Origin: Alphaproteobacteria bacterium
GTDB lineage: Bacteria > Pseudomonadota > Alphaproteobacteria > Puniceispirillales > Marisalimonadaceae
NCBI GenBank assembly: GCA_016777645.1
Contig: JADHRC010000050.1
Coordinates: forward strand, 1 to 10,229
Reading direction: 5' to 3'
Length of the DNA stretch: 10,229 bases
The translations under genes were made by a program, and so were the position numbers. Each line of letters opens with the position of its first letter. The stretch's first letter is position 1. This document shows positions 1 to 6,855 of this stretch, one piece after another. The notes under the pieces are model-generated. The model worked only from the letters and a program-made list of their open reading frames with translations. It had not been told where the DNA came from and ran no database searches.

Positions 1-7
1 GATTGAA

Positions 8-655
8 ATGAATATAATTTTACTAGAACGAATTGAAAAATTAGGACAGATGGGTGAATTAGTTTCAGTCAAATCTGGATATGCAAGAAATTATCTTTTA
101 CCACATGGTAAGGCTGTGTTTGCGTCTCAGGAAAATATTAAACTATTTGAAGAACGAAAAGCTCAACTTGAAGGTGAAAACATCACTAAAAAAAATGAGG
201 CCCAAAAACTAGCAGAAGGGCTAAATATCAAAGAGGTTGTCATTATCCGCGCTGCGAGTGAATCAGGTCAGTTATATGGTTCAGTTTCTGCAAAAGATAT
301 ATCTAATGCAGTTACCGAGGCAGGTCTTTCTATTAATAAAAATCAAGTTATTTTAAATAAAGCCCTTAAAACTTTGTCATATGAAGACATTTTTATTAAA
401 CTTCACCCTGAAGTTCAGATCAGCTTAAAATTAAATATTGCAAGATCTTCTGAAGAAGCTAAAGAACAATCTAAATCAGGTAAAGCTATGATCACAGCTG
501 AATTTACTGGTGGTGACATTCGATCTGAAAGAGCTCAGAAAGATGCCAAACGTTTTGATAAAAAAGATGATTTAACCAAAACTAAAAATGAAACCGTGAC
601 TTCATCTGAAGAGTTAAAAAAAGTAGCTGAAGATGAAATTAAAATAAACGAATAA
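8..655 (+). CDS. rplI: 50S ribosomal protein L9 (bL9) with long charged C-terminal tail
   Basis: The product is large-subunit ribosomal protein bL9, an elongated two-domain 23S rRNA-binding protein at the base of the L1 stalk. Residues 13-40 fit the L9 family signature: G13, G16, V21, G24-Y25, N28-Y29-L30, G34, A36 and S40 are all in place. The rRNA-binding C-domain is recognisable at about 75-150, with SGQLYGSVS at 86-94 and the LHPEV...LNIARS strand region at 132-147. The protein has 215 residues against about 150 in E. coli; the extra 65 are a lysine/glutamate-rich, low-complexity tail, as often seen in Alphaproteobacteria. The ATG at position 8 gives the conserved N-terminus MNIILLE. Only seven bases precede it, so the ribosome binding site and the usual partners rpsF and rpsR would lie outside the window. 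Identification is secure. Confidence 0.97.
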   Translation: MNIILLERIEKLGQMGELVSVKSGYARNYLLPHGKAVFASQENIKLFEERKAQLEGENITKKNEAQKLAEGLNIKEVVIIRAASESGQLYGSVSAKDISNAVTEAGLSINKNQVILNKALKTLSYEDIFIKLHPEVQISLKLNIARSSEEAKEQSKSGKAMITAEFTGGDIRSERAQKDAKRFDKKDDLTKTKNETVTSSEELKKVAEDEIKINE

Positions 656-763
656 CTAGTAAAGCATAGATTAATAAAACATATAAACTCTCAATTTTAT
701 TTTAATTTTTGAAGTTAGTTGCGTAGATGAAAGTTTAATAATAATTATTTTCAAAGTCCAAAA
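656..763. other. rplI-dnaB intergenic region, AT-rich, possible dnaB promoter
   Basis: This is the longest non-coding gap in the window: 108 bp with about 20% G+C. It holds no recognisable small gene or RNA and no GC-rich hairpin followed by a T-run that would mark a terminator. A weak sigma-70-like pair can be drawn on the plus strand (TTGCGT at 719-724, 17 bp, TAATTA at 742-747), about 16 bases before the dnaB ATG. In sequence this rich in A and T such matches are common by chance, so the promoter is only a candidate. No Shine-Dalgarno sequence precedes dnaB. Confidence 0.3.
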
Positions 764-2230
764 ATGACTTCAGACTTCACGAAAAATGTTGAACATAAAA
801 TGCCCCAAAATATTGAGGCAGAGCAAAGTTTAATTGGTTCTATTTTATTCGACAACAAAGTATTAGAAGAATTACCTTCAAACTTTGATGTTAGGTATTT
901 TTTCGATCCATTACACGCAAGTATTTATGAAGCTTGTATATCACTTACTGACAAAGGAAGACTTGCTGATCCGCTAACACTTAAAAATTATCTAAATGAT
1001 ACTACCTTAAATAGGGATATTGATATTGAACAATACCTAATAGATCTAAGAGAGGGTGTGCTCTCACTAAGTAAATCTAAATTTTATGCAGAAGAAATTA
1101 GAAACTGTTATGTAAGAAGATCATTAATCAGAATAGCAGATGAATTAATTGAACAATCAACCAATCCAAATATTGAGATAACACCTGATCAGGAGATATC
1201 AAATACTGAAGAAAAGCTCTATAATTTAGCCGAAAAAGATCAAATTAATTCTGGTCCAATAAATTTTAAAACAGTTTTGACCAGCGCCACAAATCAAATT
1301 AATGAAGCTTTTAATAGAAAAGGAAAATTATCGGGGATTGACACTGGTTTTTCTGGATTGAATCGTCAATTAGGTGGTTTAAATAAATCTGATTTAATTG
1401 TCTTGGCAGGTAGACCAGGAATGGGCAAGACGGCTCTAGCAACTAATATAGGTTTCAATGCAGCCAAAAGTAGTAAATTAGAAAACAACGATTCTATTTT
1501 AATTTTTTCTCTAGAGATGTCTGCTGAACAATTAGCACAAAGAATTTTAGCTGAACAATCTACTATAGACTCACATAAACTAAGAAACGGTGATATAGAT
1601 GACAATGAATTTTCTAAACTTGTCGTAACACAAAATAATATTTTTGATTTACCTTTTTTTATAGATGATACGCCGGCAATTTCAGTAAGCCAGATTGCTT
1701 CAAGGGCAAGAAGATTAAAAAGAACTAATGGACTTGGTTTAATAATAATTGACTATATACAGTTAATACAAGGATCAAAATTAAGCGAAGCACAAGGAAG
1801 AGTTCAAGAAGTTTCTAATATTACAAGGGGCTTAAAATCTCTTGCAAAGGAATTAAATGTTCCTATCCTTGCCTTATCTCAACTAAGTAGAGCCGTTGAG
1901 CAAAGAGAGGATAAAAGACCAATTCTTGCTGATTTAAGAGAATCTGGTTCTATCGAACAAGATGCAGATGTCGTTATGTTTGTTTATAGAGAAGAGTATT
2001 ACTTAGATAAAAGTGAGCCCTCACAACGTGAAAATGAAAATCAAGAAAGTTTTAATGAGCGTTTTATTAAATGGCAAGACAGAAGAAATTCAGCAGAAGG
2101 AAAAGCTGAAATTATCATCTCAAAACAAAGACATGGTCCAACTGGTATAATACAAGTACAATTTGAAGCAAAATTCACAAGGTTTATGGACCTTGTTCAG
2201 AGTGACAGGTTACCTGACCAAATTTATTAG
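764..2230 (+). CDS. dnaB: Replicative DNA helicase DnaB
   Basis: DnaB is the hexameric 5'-to-3' helicase that unwinds DNA at the replication fork and binds primase. The 488-residue protein has the family's two domains: an N-terminal helical domain (about 14-115, opening with PQNIEAEQSLIGSIL) and a RecA-type motor (about 185-480). In the motor are Walker A GRPGMGKT (216-223), the catalytic glutamate E251 in FSLEM, Walker B LIIIDY with D330, the sensor motif LSQLSR (371-376), DLRESGSIEQDAD (390-402) and the arginine finger R456 in KQRHGPTG. Length is typical and no intein interrupts the Walker A or DLRESG sites, where inteins often insert. The start at 764 lacks a visible Shine-Dalgarno; an in-frame ATG at residue 13 is an alternative, but the longer form matches usual family length. 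The gene sits between rplI and alr, the standard alphaproteobacterial order. Confidence 0.97.
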   Translation: MTSDFTKNVEHKMPQNIEAEQSLIGSILFDNKVLEELPSNFDVRYFFDPLHASIYEACISLTDKGRLADPLTLKNYLNDTTLNRDIDIEQYLIDLREGVLSLSKSKFYAEEIRNCYVRRSLIRIADELIEQSTNPNIEITPDQEISNTEEKLYNLAEKDQINSGPINFKTVLTSATNQINEAFNRKGKLSGIDTGFSGLNRQLGGLNKSDLIVLAGRPGMGKTALATNIGFNAAKSSKLENNDSILIFSLEMSAEQLAQRILAEQSTIDSHKLRNGDIDDNEFSKLVVTQNNIFDLPFFIDDTPAISVSQIASRARRLKRTNGLGLIIIDYIQLIQGSKLSEAQGRVQEVSNITRGLKSLAKELNVPILALSQLSRAVEQREDKRPILADLRESGSIEQDADVVMFVYREEYYLDKSEPSQRENENQESFNERFIKWQDRRNSAEGKAEIIISKQRHGPTGIIQVQFEAKFTRFMDLVQSDRLPDQIY

Positions 2231-2233
2231 TCA

Positions 2234-2284
2234 AAATATCTAAAATTGTATAAACTTTCTTTATGCAAGGTATTTTAGATATTT
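2234..2284 (+). repeat. 13-bp perfect inverted repeat around the alr start codon
   Basis: The 13-mer AAATATCTAAAAT at 2234-2246 is followed after 25 bases by its exact reverse complement ATTTTAGATATTT at 2272-2284. In mRNA this could form a hairpin whose loop (2247-2271) carries the alr AUG at 2263-2265. The right arm lies within alr codons 4-8, so it is both coding and structural. The stem is almost all A-U with one G-C pair, and no T-run follows, which argues against an intrinsic terminator. A translation-control role or a palindromic protein-binding site is possible but is only inferred. Confidence 0.5.
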
Positions 2285-3348
2285 CTCTTAAAGACGTTAA
2301 AAATAATTGGAACATATTAAATTTAGCTTCTAATGGGAAAGCTGCTGCAGTTGTTAAAGCTAATGCATATGGTCTTGGAATGATTGAAATAACAAAAGCG
2401 CTTATAAACGCTGGATGCAACTATTTTTATGTTGCAAATATAAATGAAGGAATACAATTAAGAAAAAATATTGAAAATAAAAATATAACAATCTCAATAT
2501 TTGAAGGATTAATTGAAAATAAAGAACATGAATATTTTAATTATAAACTAACACCGATTATCAACAACTTAGAACAATTAGAGAGATTGACTGTTTTTTC
2601 TAATCAAGGAAAAAAAATAAAGTCTATTCTTAATATTGACACAGGAATGAATAGACTAGGATTGAATAATAAAGAAACTGACTTTTTAATAAAAAATAAA
2701 GAGATAGTTTACAATTTAGAATGGGAATTCATTATGTCTCATTTAGCAAATGCAGAGACACCATCGAGTAAGGTAAATAACGAACAATTAAATAAGTTAT
2801 TAAATTTTAGCAAAAACTTTCCTAACATAAAGTTGACTTTATCAAATTCTGGAGGAATAGGGCTTGGCTCAAAATTTATATTAGATCAAACAAGACCTGG
2901 CATTGGGTTATACGGGATAAATAATTTTGGGAAAAATATAAAACTAAATTCTAAAAATTTAAGATTCCCTCTTAAACTTTATGCCCCAATAATTCAAATT
3001 AAGGAAGTTGGAATTGGTGAGGCGGTTTCATATGGTGGTATTGATTTAACAAAAAGAAAATCCACATTAGCAACCCTTGGAGTTGGTTATGCAGATGGAT
3101 GGATCAGACTTTTAAAAACAAATAATTGTATAAATATACAAAAGAAAAAATGTAACATCATGGGTAATATTACAATGGATAGTTTTGTATTAGATGTTAC
3201 AGATATTAATAATAAATCATTTAAAGAAGGCGATTATATATGTCTTTTGGATGAGTCTAATATTAGTAAATTACTTAAAGATATAAATTTAATTAGTTAC
3301 GAATTACTAAGTCTCATGGGTAATAGGTTAATAAGAAAATATAAATAA
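2263..3348 (+). CDS. alr: Alanine racemase (PLP, fold type III)
   Basis: The enzyme interconverts L- and D-alanine in the cytoplasm, supplying D-Ala for peptidoglycan. The 361-residue protein has an N-terminal TIM barrel and a C-terminal beta domain. K32 in AVVKANAYGLG is the PLP lysine, and Y257 in AVSYGG is the opposite catalytic tyrosine of the partner active site. R131 in DTGMNRLG, R211 in RPGIGLYG and M305 in NITMDSF are further family landmarks. The lysine that is carbamylated in Geobacillus Alr, just before DTGM, is N124 here. The helix-capping motif reads KANAYG rather than the commoner KADAYG. The ATG at 2263 gives a standard N-terminus (ILDISLKDVKNNW resembles the usual LxIDLxAIxxN) but has no Shine-Dalgarno and sits in the loop of a potential hairpin. 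The gene follows dnaB by 32 bp and leads a tightly spaced run to the SDR gene. Confidence 0.95.
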   Translation: MQGILDISLKDVKNNWNILNLASNGKAAAVVKANAYGLGMIEITKALINAGCNYFYVANINEGIQLRKNIENKNITISIFEGLIENKEHEYFNYKLTPIINNLEQLERLTVFSNQGKKIKSILNIDTGMNRLGLNNKETDFLIKNKEIVYNLEWEFIMSHLANAETPSSKVNNEQLNKLLNFSKNFPNIKLTLSNSGGIGLGSKFILDQTRPGIGLYGINNFGKNIKLNSKNLRFPLKLYAPIIQIKEVGIGEAVSYGGIDLTKRKSTLATLGVGYADGWIRLLKTNNCINIQKKKCNIMGNITMDSFVLDVTDINNKSFKEGDYICLLDESNISKLLKDINLISYELLSLMGNRLIRKYK

Positions 3349-3359
3349 GAAATACATAT

Positions 3360-3366
3360 AAAAGGT
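3360..3366 (+). promoter_or_regulatory. Ribosome binding site deciding the TTG start of mlaE
   Basis: AAAAGGT lies about eight bases before a TTG codon at 3375, in the 26-bp gap after alr. No ATG occurs in frame until far into the protein, well past the conserved N-terminal helix, so this site fixes TTG as the start. The same nine bases, AAAAGGTTT, precede the purF start. Confidence 0.6.
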
Positions 3367-3374
3367 TTAAAAAA

Positions 3375-4160
3375 TTGACTAGTTTCATATTAAATTTTTG
3401 GGGTTCAATAGGACGAAAGTGTCTAAATTTTATTTCACTATTAGGACATTTTTTTTTATTTTTTGTCCAAGTTATTTCTTGGATATTTAGACCTCCCTGG
3501 TATTTTAAAAGAATTTTATTACAAATTTTAGATATTGGATACTTTTCGTTACCTGTTGTTGGTCTTACTACCTTCTTTTCAGGAATGGTTTTAGCATTAC
3601 AAACCTATAATGGGTTTACCGATTTTAATAATGAAACTACAGTTGCAAGGGTTGTACTAACCTCAATTACTAGGGAACTTGGACCAGTTTTAACAGGTTT
3701 GATGGTAGCTGGAAGAATAGGCGCCAAAATGGCAGCTGAAATAGCTACAATGAAAGTAACCGAACAAATAGATGCTCTCGGGACTCTCGGCACAAGACCA
3801 ATGCAGTATTTAATAGCACCTAAGGTAATTGCTGCTGTTATTTGCATCCCCTTTTTAGTTATGATTGGAAATACAATAGGAATTTTGGGCGGATATATTA
3901 TAGCAATTTATAAATTAAATTTTAATCCAAATATCTATCTATATGCAACAGTAGAGTATTTACAATGGATAGATATAGTACAAGGATTTGTTAAGGCTGC
4001 TATTTTTGGCTTAATAATTTCAATGGTCAGTTGTTATTTTGGCTACAACGCAAGTAAAGGTGCTGAAGGAGTTGGATATGCTACGACTGCATCTGTTGTG
4101 ATTTCATCTATAATGATCTTAACAAGCACGTATATTATAACGGCTTTATTTTTTGGTTAG
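3375..4160 (+). CDS. mlaE: MlaE-type phospholipid ABC transporter permease
   Basis: This is the inner-membrane permease of a Mla-type (also called Ttg2B/YrbE) transporter that moves phospholipids between inner and outer membranes. The 261 residues match the usual length. The family signature lies at 100-139: RELGPVLTGLMVAGRIGAK, then E-A-M-K-V-T-E-Q-I-D-A-L-like sequence ending ALGTLG. An amphipathic N-terminal helix (about 5-36), characteristic of MlaE, precedes membrane segments at roughly 55-76, 103-116, 148-178, 203-224 and 238-258. The start is TTG with an AAAAGG ribosome binding site. Three bases separate it from mlaF, the ATPase partner. The usual next gene, mlaD (substrate-binding MCE protein), is not here; radA follows instead. 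The family is certain; its substrate is inferred from Mla homologues. Confidence 0.93.
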   Translation: MTSFILNFWGSIGRKCLNFISLLGHFFLFFVQVISWIFRPPWYFKRILLQILDIGYFSLPVVGLTTFFSGMVLALQTYNGFTDFNNETTVARVVLTSITRELGPVLTGLMVAGRIGAKMAAEIATMKVTEQIDALGTLGTRPMQYLIAPKVIAAVICIPFLVMIGNTIGILGGYIIAIYKLNFNPNIYLYATVEYLQWIDIVQGFVKAAIFGLIISMVSCYFGYNASKGAEGVGYATTASVVISSIMILTSTYIITALFFG

Positions 4161-4163
4161 AAA

Positions 4164-4934
4164 ATGAGTAAAATTCATAATAAAAAAATTGTAATAGAAG
4201 TTTCTAATCTTAGAAAAAGTTTTAATGGCAATCTCATTTTAAAAGATATAAATTTCAAACTTTTTGAAGGTGAGTCTTTAGCTATTATTGGAGCCTCAGG
4301 TTCTGGTAAATCAGTGCTATTGAAAAATATTATTGGATTACTTATACCTGATAATGGCTCAATCAAAATTAATAATATTAATATTGTAAATCTTCCGAGA
4401 GTAGCAAAAGAAAATCTTTTACTTGAACTTGGCATAACATTTCAACATGGTGCCCTCTTTGATTCACTTAAAAATTGGGAAAATATTGTATTTAAGGTTA
4501 AGAACAGAAAAAAATTATCCAAAAAAGATGCTGGAATTTTAGCCCTTTCTATAATTAAAAAGTTAGGGTTGGAACCTCAAATCTTAGATCTTTATCCATC
4601 TGAAATCTCTGGAGGAATGCAAAAAAGAGTTGCCATTGCAAGAGCTATATGTGGCGATCCAAAAATATTATTATTTGATGAACCAACTTCTGGATTAGAT
4701 CCAGTTACTGGAAGCCTAATAGATGAATTAATTATTACGGCTGTTAAGACGGTTGGAGGTAGCGCTATAACAATTACTCACGATATGGCATCCGTATGTA
4801 GAATTGCTGATAAAGTTATTTTAATTGATAATAAGACTATAAGCTGGTCAGGAACACCTAAAGAAATGTTAAAGTCAAAAAATTCAAGAATTCAAGAGTT
4901 TATTCAATCAACTAATCCTAAATTATTTCAATAA
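4164..4934 (+). CDS. mlaF: MlaF-type phospholipid ABC transporter ATP-binding protein
   Basis: This cytoplasmic ATPase drives the MlaE permease. The 256-residue protein has all ABC ATPase motifs: Walker A GASGSGKS (43-50), Q-loop Q94 within FQHGALFDSL (a run typical of MlaF/Ttg2A), the signature ISGGMQKR (148-155), Walker B ILLFDEP (168-174) with catalytic E173, the D-loop SGLD (176-179) and the switch histidine H206. The C-terminal tail (about 232-256) is similar in length to MlaF, where it contacts the partner ATPase. The ATG is three bases after the mlaE stop, and the stop codon is immediately followed by the radA ATG with no spacer. Neither mlaD, mlaB nor mlaC is in the window, so the rest of the transporter must be encoded elsewhere or be absent. 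Confidence 0.94.
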   Translation: MSKIHNKKIVIEVSNLRKSFNGNLILKDINFKLFEGESLAIIGASGSGKSVLLKNIIGLLIPDNGSIKINNINIVNLPRVAKENLLLELGITFQHGALFDSLKNWENIVFKVKNRKKLSKKDAGILALSIIKKLGLEPQILDLYPSEISGGMQKRVAIARAICGDPKILLFDEPTSGLDPVTGSLIDELIITAVKTVGGSAITITHDMASVCRIADKVILIDNKTISWSGTPKEMLKSKNSRIQEFIQSTNPKLFQ

Positions 4935-6305
4935 ATGGCTAAGTCAAACAAACAATTTATTTGTCAATCATGTGGATCTATTTATTCAAAATGGACTGGG
5001 AAATGTGAACAATGTAATGAATGGAACACACTGTTAGAAGAAAACAATGATAAACCATCAGGGCCATTGTCAAAATCATTTGGACAAAAAATAAATTTTG
5101 AATATTTGAATAATGAAAATATTGAGTATCCAAAATTACAAACTAACTTAAATGAAGTTGACAGAGTTACTGGTGGCGGCTTTGTGTCTGGGTCTGTTAC
5201 TTTAATTGGTGGAGACCCAGGCATAGGAAAATCAACATTATTATTACAAATTGTAGGTAATTTATCTAAATTAGGTGAAGATTGTGTATATGTTTCTGGA
5301 GAAGAAAGCTTATCACAAATTAAAATGAGGGCTGACAGGTTAGGTATTAAAAATAGTTCAATTAAATTTGCATCTGTAACGAACGCTTCAGATATTGCCG
5401 TAACTATATCATCTTCAAATAAAAGGCAAATTATAGTTGTTGATTCAATTCAAACAATGTATCTGCCACAATTAGATAGCGCTCCAGGAACGGTGTCCCA
5501 AGTAAGGGCTACTACTCATGAACTAATAATTGCAGCTAAAAAAACTAATTCAGTCTTAATTCTGATTGGACATGTAACAAAAGATGGTACCATTGCTGGC
5601 CCGAGAGTTTTAGAACACATGGTAGACACCGTTTTATATTTTGAGGGTGATAATAATTTTCAGTTTAGAATACTCAGAAGCATAAAAAACAGGTTTGGAC
5701 CAACAAACGAGATTGGTGTTTTTGAAATGTTGGCCAATGGTCTAAAAGAAATATCAAATCCATCATCACTATTTCTACTTGATCGACAAAAAAACATTCC
5801 CGGTAATGCTATATTTGCAGGCCTTGAGGGAACAAGGCCAATACTCGTTGAAATACAAGCCCTTGTAACCCCTTCAACTTTAGCCTCTCCAAGAAGAACA
5901 ATTGTAGGATGGGATATTTCAAGACTTTCTATGTTGTGTGCAGTGTTAGAAGCGAGATGCAAGATCCATTTATCAAATATGGATATTTTTTTAAACATAG
6001 TTGGAGGCATTAAGATTTTTGAACCTGCAGCTGATCTTGCAGTTGCAGCGGCTATAATATCTTCAGTAAAGAATATCGCAGTGCCTGAAACTAGCGTATT
6101 TTTTGGTGAGATTGGTTTGTCTGGTGAAGTCAGAAAAGTAACGCAACCGGAGTTAAGAATAAAAGAAGCTTTTAAATTAGGTTTTGATACCTTTACTCTT
6201 CCCATAAAGCAAAAAGTTATAGATAATAAAAATATGAGTTTTAATAATATCACTCTTTTACAAGACCTAGTTGAATTAATTGGTAAGAATTCTGAGGCAA
6301 TTTAA
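4935..6305 (+). CDS. radA: DNA repair protein RadA (Sms)
   Basis: RadA is a RecA-like, DnaB-type hexameric ATPase that promotes branch migration of recombination intermediates. The 456 residues show the standard order: an N-terminal zinc finger with C10, C13, C24 and C27; a RecA core with Walker A GDPGIGKS (93-100) and Walker B IIVVD (166-170); the RadA-specific KNRFG motif (251-255); and a C-terminal Lon-protease-like domain (about 285-450) containing the conserved ADLAVAAAIISS region (366-377). That domain is a scaffold and not an active protease. The ATG abuts the mlaF stop and there is no Shine-Dalgarno, so it is probably translated by coupling. A stop four bases before cvpA continues the operon. 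Length and motifs are complete, and the identification is secure. Confidence 0.97.
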   Translation: MAKSNKQFICQSCGSIYSKWTGKCEQCNEWNTLLEENNDKPSGPLSKSFGQKINFEYLNNENIEYPKLQTNLNEVDRVTGGGFVSGSVTLIGGDPGIGKSTLLLQIVGNLSKLGEDCVYVSGEESLSQIKMRADRLGIKNSSIKFASVTNASDIAVTISSSNKRQIIVVDSIQTMYLPQLDSAPGTVSQVRATTHELIIAAKKTNSVLILIGHVTKDGTIAGPRVLEHMVDTVLYFEGDNNFQFRILRSIKNRFGPTNEIGVFEMLANGLKEISNPSSLFLLDRQKNIPGNAIFAGLEGTRPILVEIQALVTPSTLASPRRTIVGWDISRLSMLCAVLEARCKIHLSNMDIFLNIVGGIKIFEPAADLAVAAAIISSVKNIAVPETSVFFGEIGLSGEVRKVTQPELRIKEAFKLGFDTFTLPIKQKVIDNKNMSFNNITLLQDLVELIGKNSEAI

Positions 6306-6309
6306 ATAA

Positions 6310-6831
6310 ATGGATGTTTTAAATAATATTTTTAATGGGATAGATATTATAATAGTATCAATTATTTTAGTATCATGTGTCGTTGCCGGGTTTAGAGGTT
6401 TTATTAAAGAGCTTTTTAGTGTTTTATCTTGGATATTATCTATATTAATATCTTTTAATTTTTTTGAAAAATTTAAAATTATTTTATCAGAATATATAAC
6501 TCAAAAAATTATTACTGATGTTATTGCTTTTGGGTTTCCATTTGTAACCTCCTTATTTATGTGTCATTTGCTCTCAAGTTGGTTGTCGCCAAAATTTAAT
6601 ACATCAGAGATATTACTCTTTGATAAATTTATAGGTTTTATTTTTGGTTTTATACGTGGGATCTTAATTGTTGTTTTATTATTTTTAGGCTTTAAATATT
6701 TGATTGGTGAAAACTTACCAGAATGGTTGATTGAAGCATATTCTTATAGTTATCTCGATAATATAGGAAATATTTTAAAAGAAATTTTGACGGACAAAGA
6801 TATTCTGACTATCAAAGAAGAAAAAATATAA
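6310..6831 (+). CDS. cvpA: CvpA family inner-membrane protein
   Basis: The 173-residue protein belongs to the CvpA family, named for colicin V production in E. coli and linked in various bacteria to envelope stress tolerance; its molecular activity is not well established. Four membrane segments can be seen at about 10-27, 33-51, 67-92 and 109-131. Two conserved stretches are clear: RGFIKELFSVLSWI (29-42) and DKFIGFIFGFIRG (105-117). A hydrophilic tail of about 40 residues follows. Position directly before purF is the common arrangement in proteobacteria and supports the call. It starts four bases after radA; a GAGG at 6294-6297 inside radA, twelve bases upstream, may serve as the ribosome binding site. 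Confidence 0.88.
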   Translation: MDVLNNIFNGIDIIIVSIILVSCVVAGFRGFIKELFSVLSWILSILISFNFFEKFKIILSEYITQKIITDVIAFGFPFVTSLFMCHLLSSWLSPKFNTSEILLFDKFIGFIFGFIRGILIVVLLFLGFKYLIGENLPEWLIEAYSYSYLDNIGNILKEILTDKDILTIKEEKI

Positions 6832-6842
6832 ATTAATTTTCT

Positions 6843-6848
6843 AAAAGG
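6843..6848 (+). promoter_or_regulatory. Ribosome binding site deciding the ATG start of purF
   Basis: AAAAGG ends one base before a TTG at 6850 and seven bases before an ATG at 6856. Only the ATG has normal spacing, so 6856 is the better start and the longer reading from TTG is rejected. Confidence 0.6.
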
Positions 6849-6855
6849 TTTGTAT

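Noticed and set aside
656..763. A terminator or small RNA between rplI and dnaB
   Set aside because: The gap contains only AT-rich sequence with no stable GC stem and T-run and no RNA family pattern.
1366..1605. An antisense open frame opposite the dnaB Walker A region, with similar ones opposite mlaE, mlaF, purF and the SDR
   Set aside because: All lie wholly opposite strongly conserved genes and show no family features or ribosome binding sites.
2234..2284. The inverted repeat read as an intrinsic terminator of dnaB
   Set aside because: The stem is almost entirely A-U, the loop is 25 bases, no T-run follows, and the right arm is inside alr.
2184..2420. A 78-codon minus-strand frame spanning the dnaB-alr junction
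   Set aside because: It covers the ends of two certain genes and the inverted repeat; there is no motif or Shine-Dalgarno to support it.
5660..6253. A 197-codon open frame on the minus strand opposite radA
   Set aside because: It is the complement of the conserved C-terminal domain of radA. The protein is Ser/Ile/Phe-rich with no recognisable motif, which is what an antisense shadow of such a gene looks like.
4935..6305. radA read as a Lon-type protease because of its C-terminal domain
   Set aside because: The zinc finger, Walker A and KNRFG motif identify RadA, whose Lon-like domain is a known non-proteolytic scaffold.
6850..6855. TTG at 6850 as the purF start, adding two residues
   Set aside because: The AAAAGG site ends one base before this TTG, far too close; the ATG at 6856 has normal spacing.
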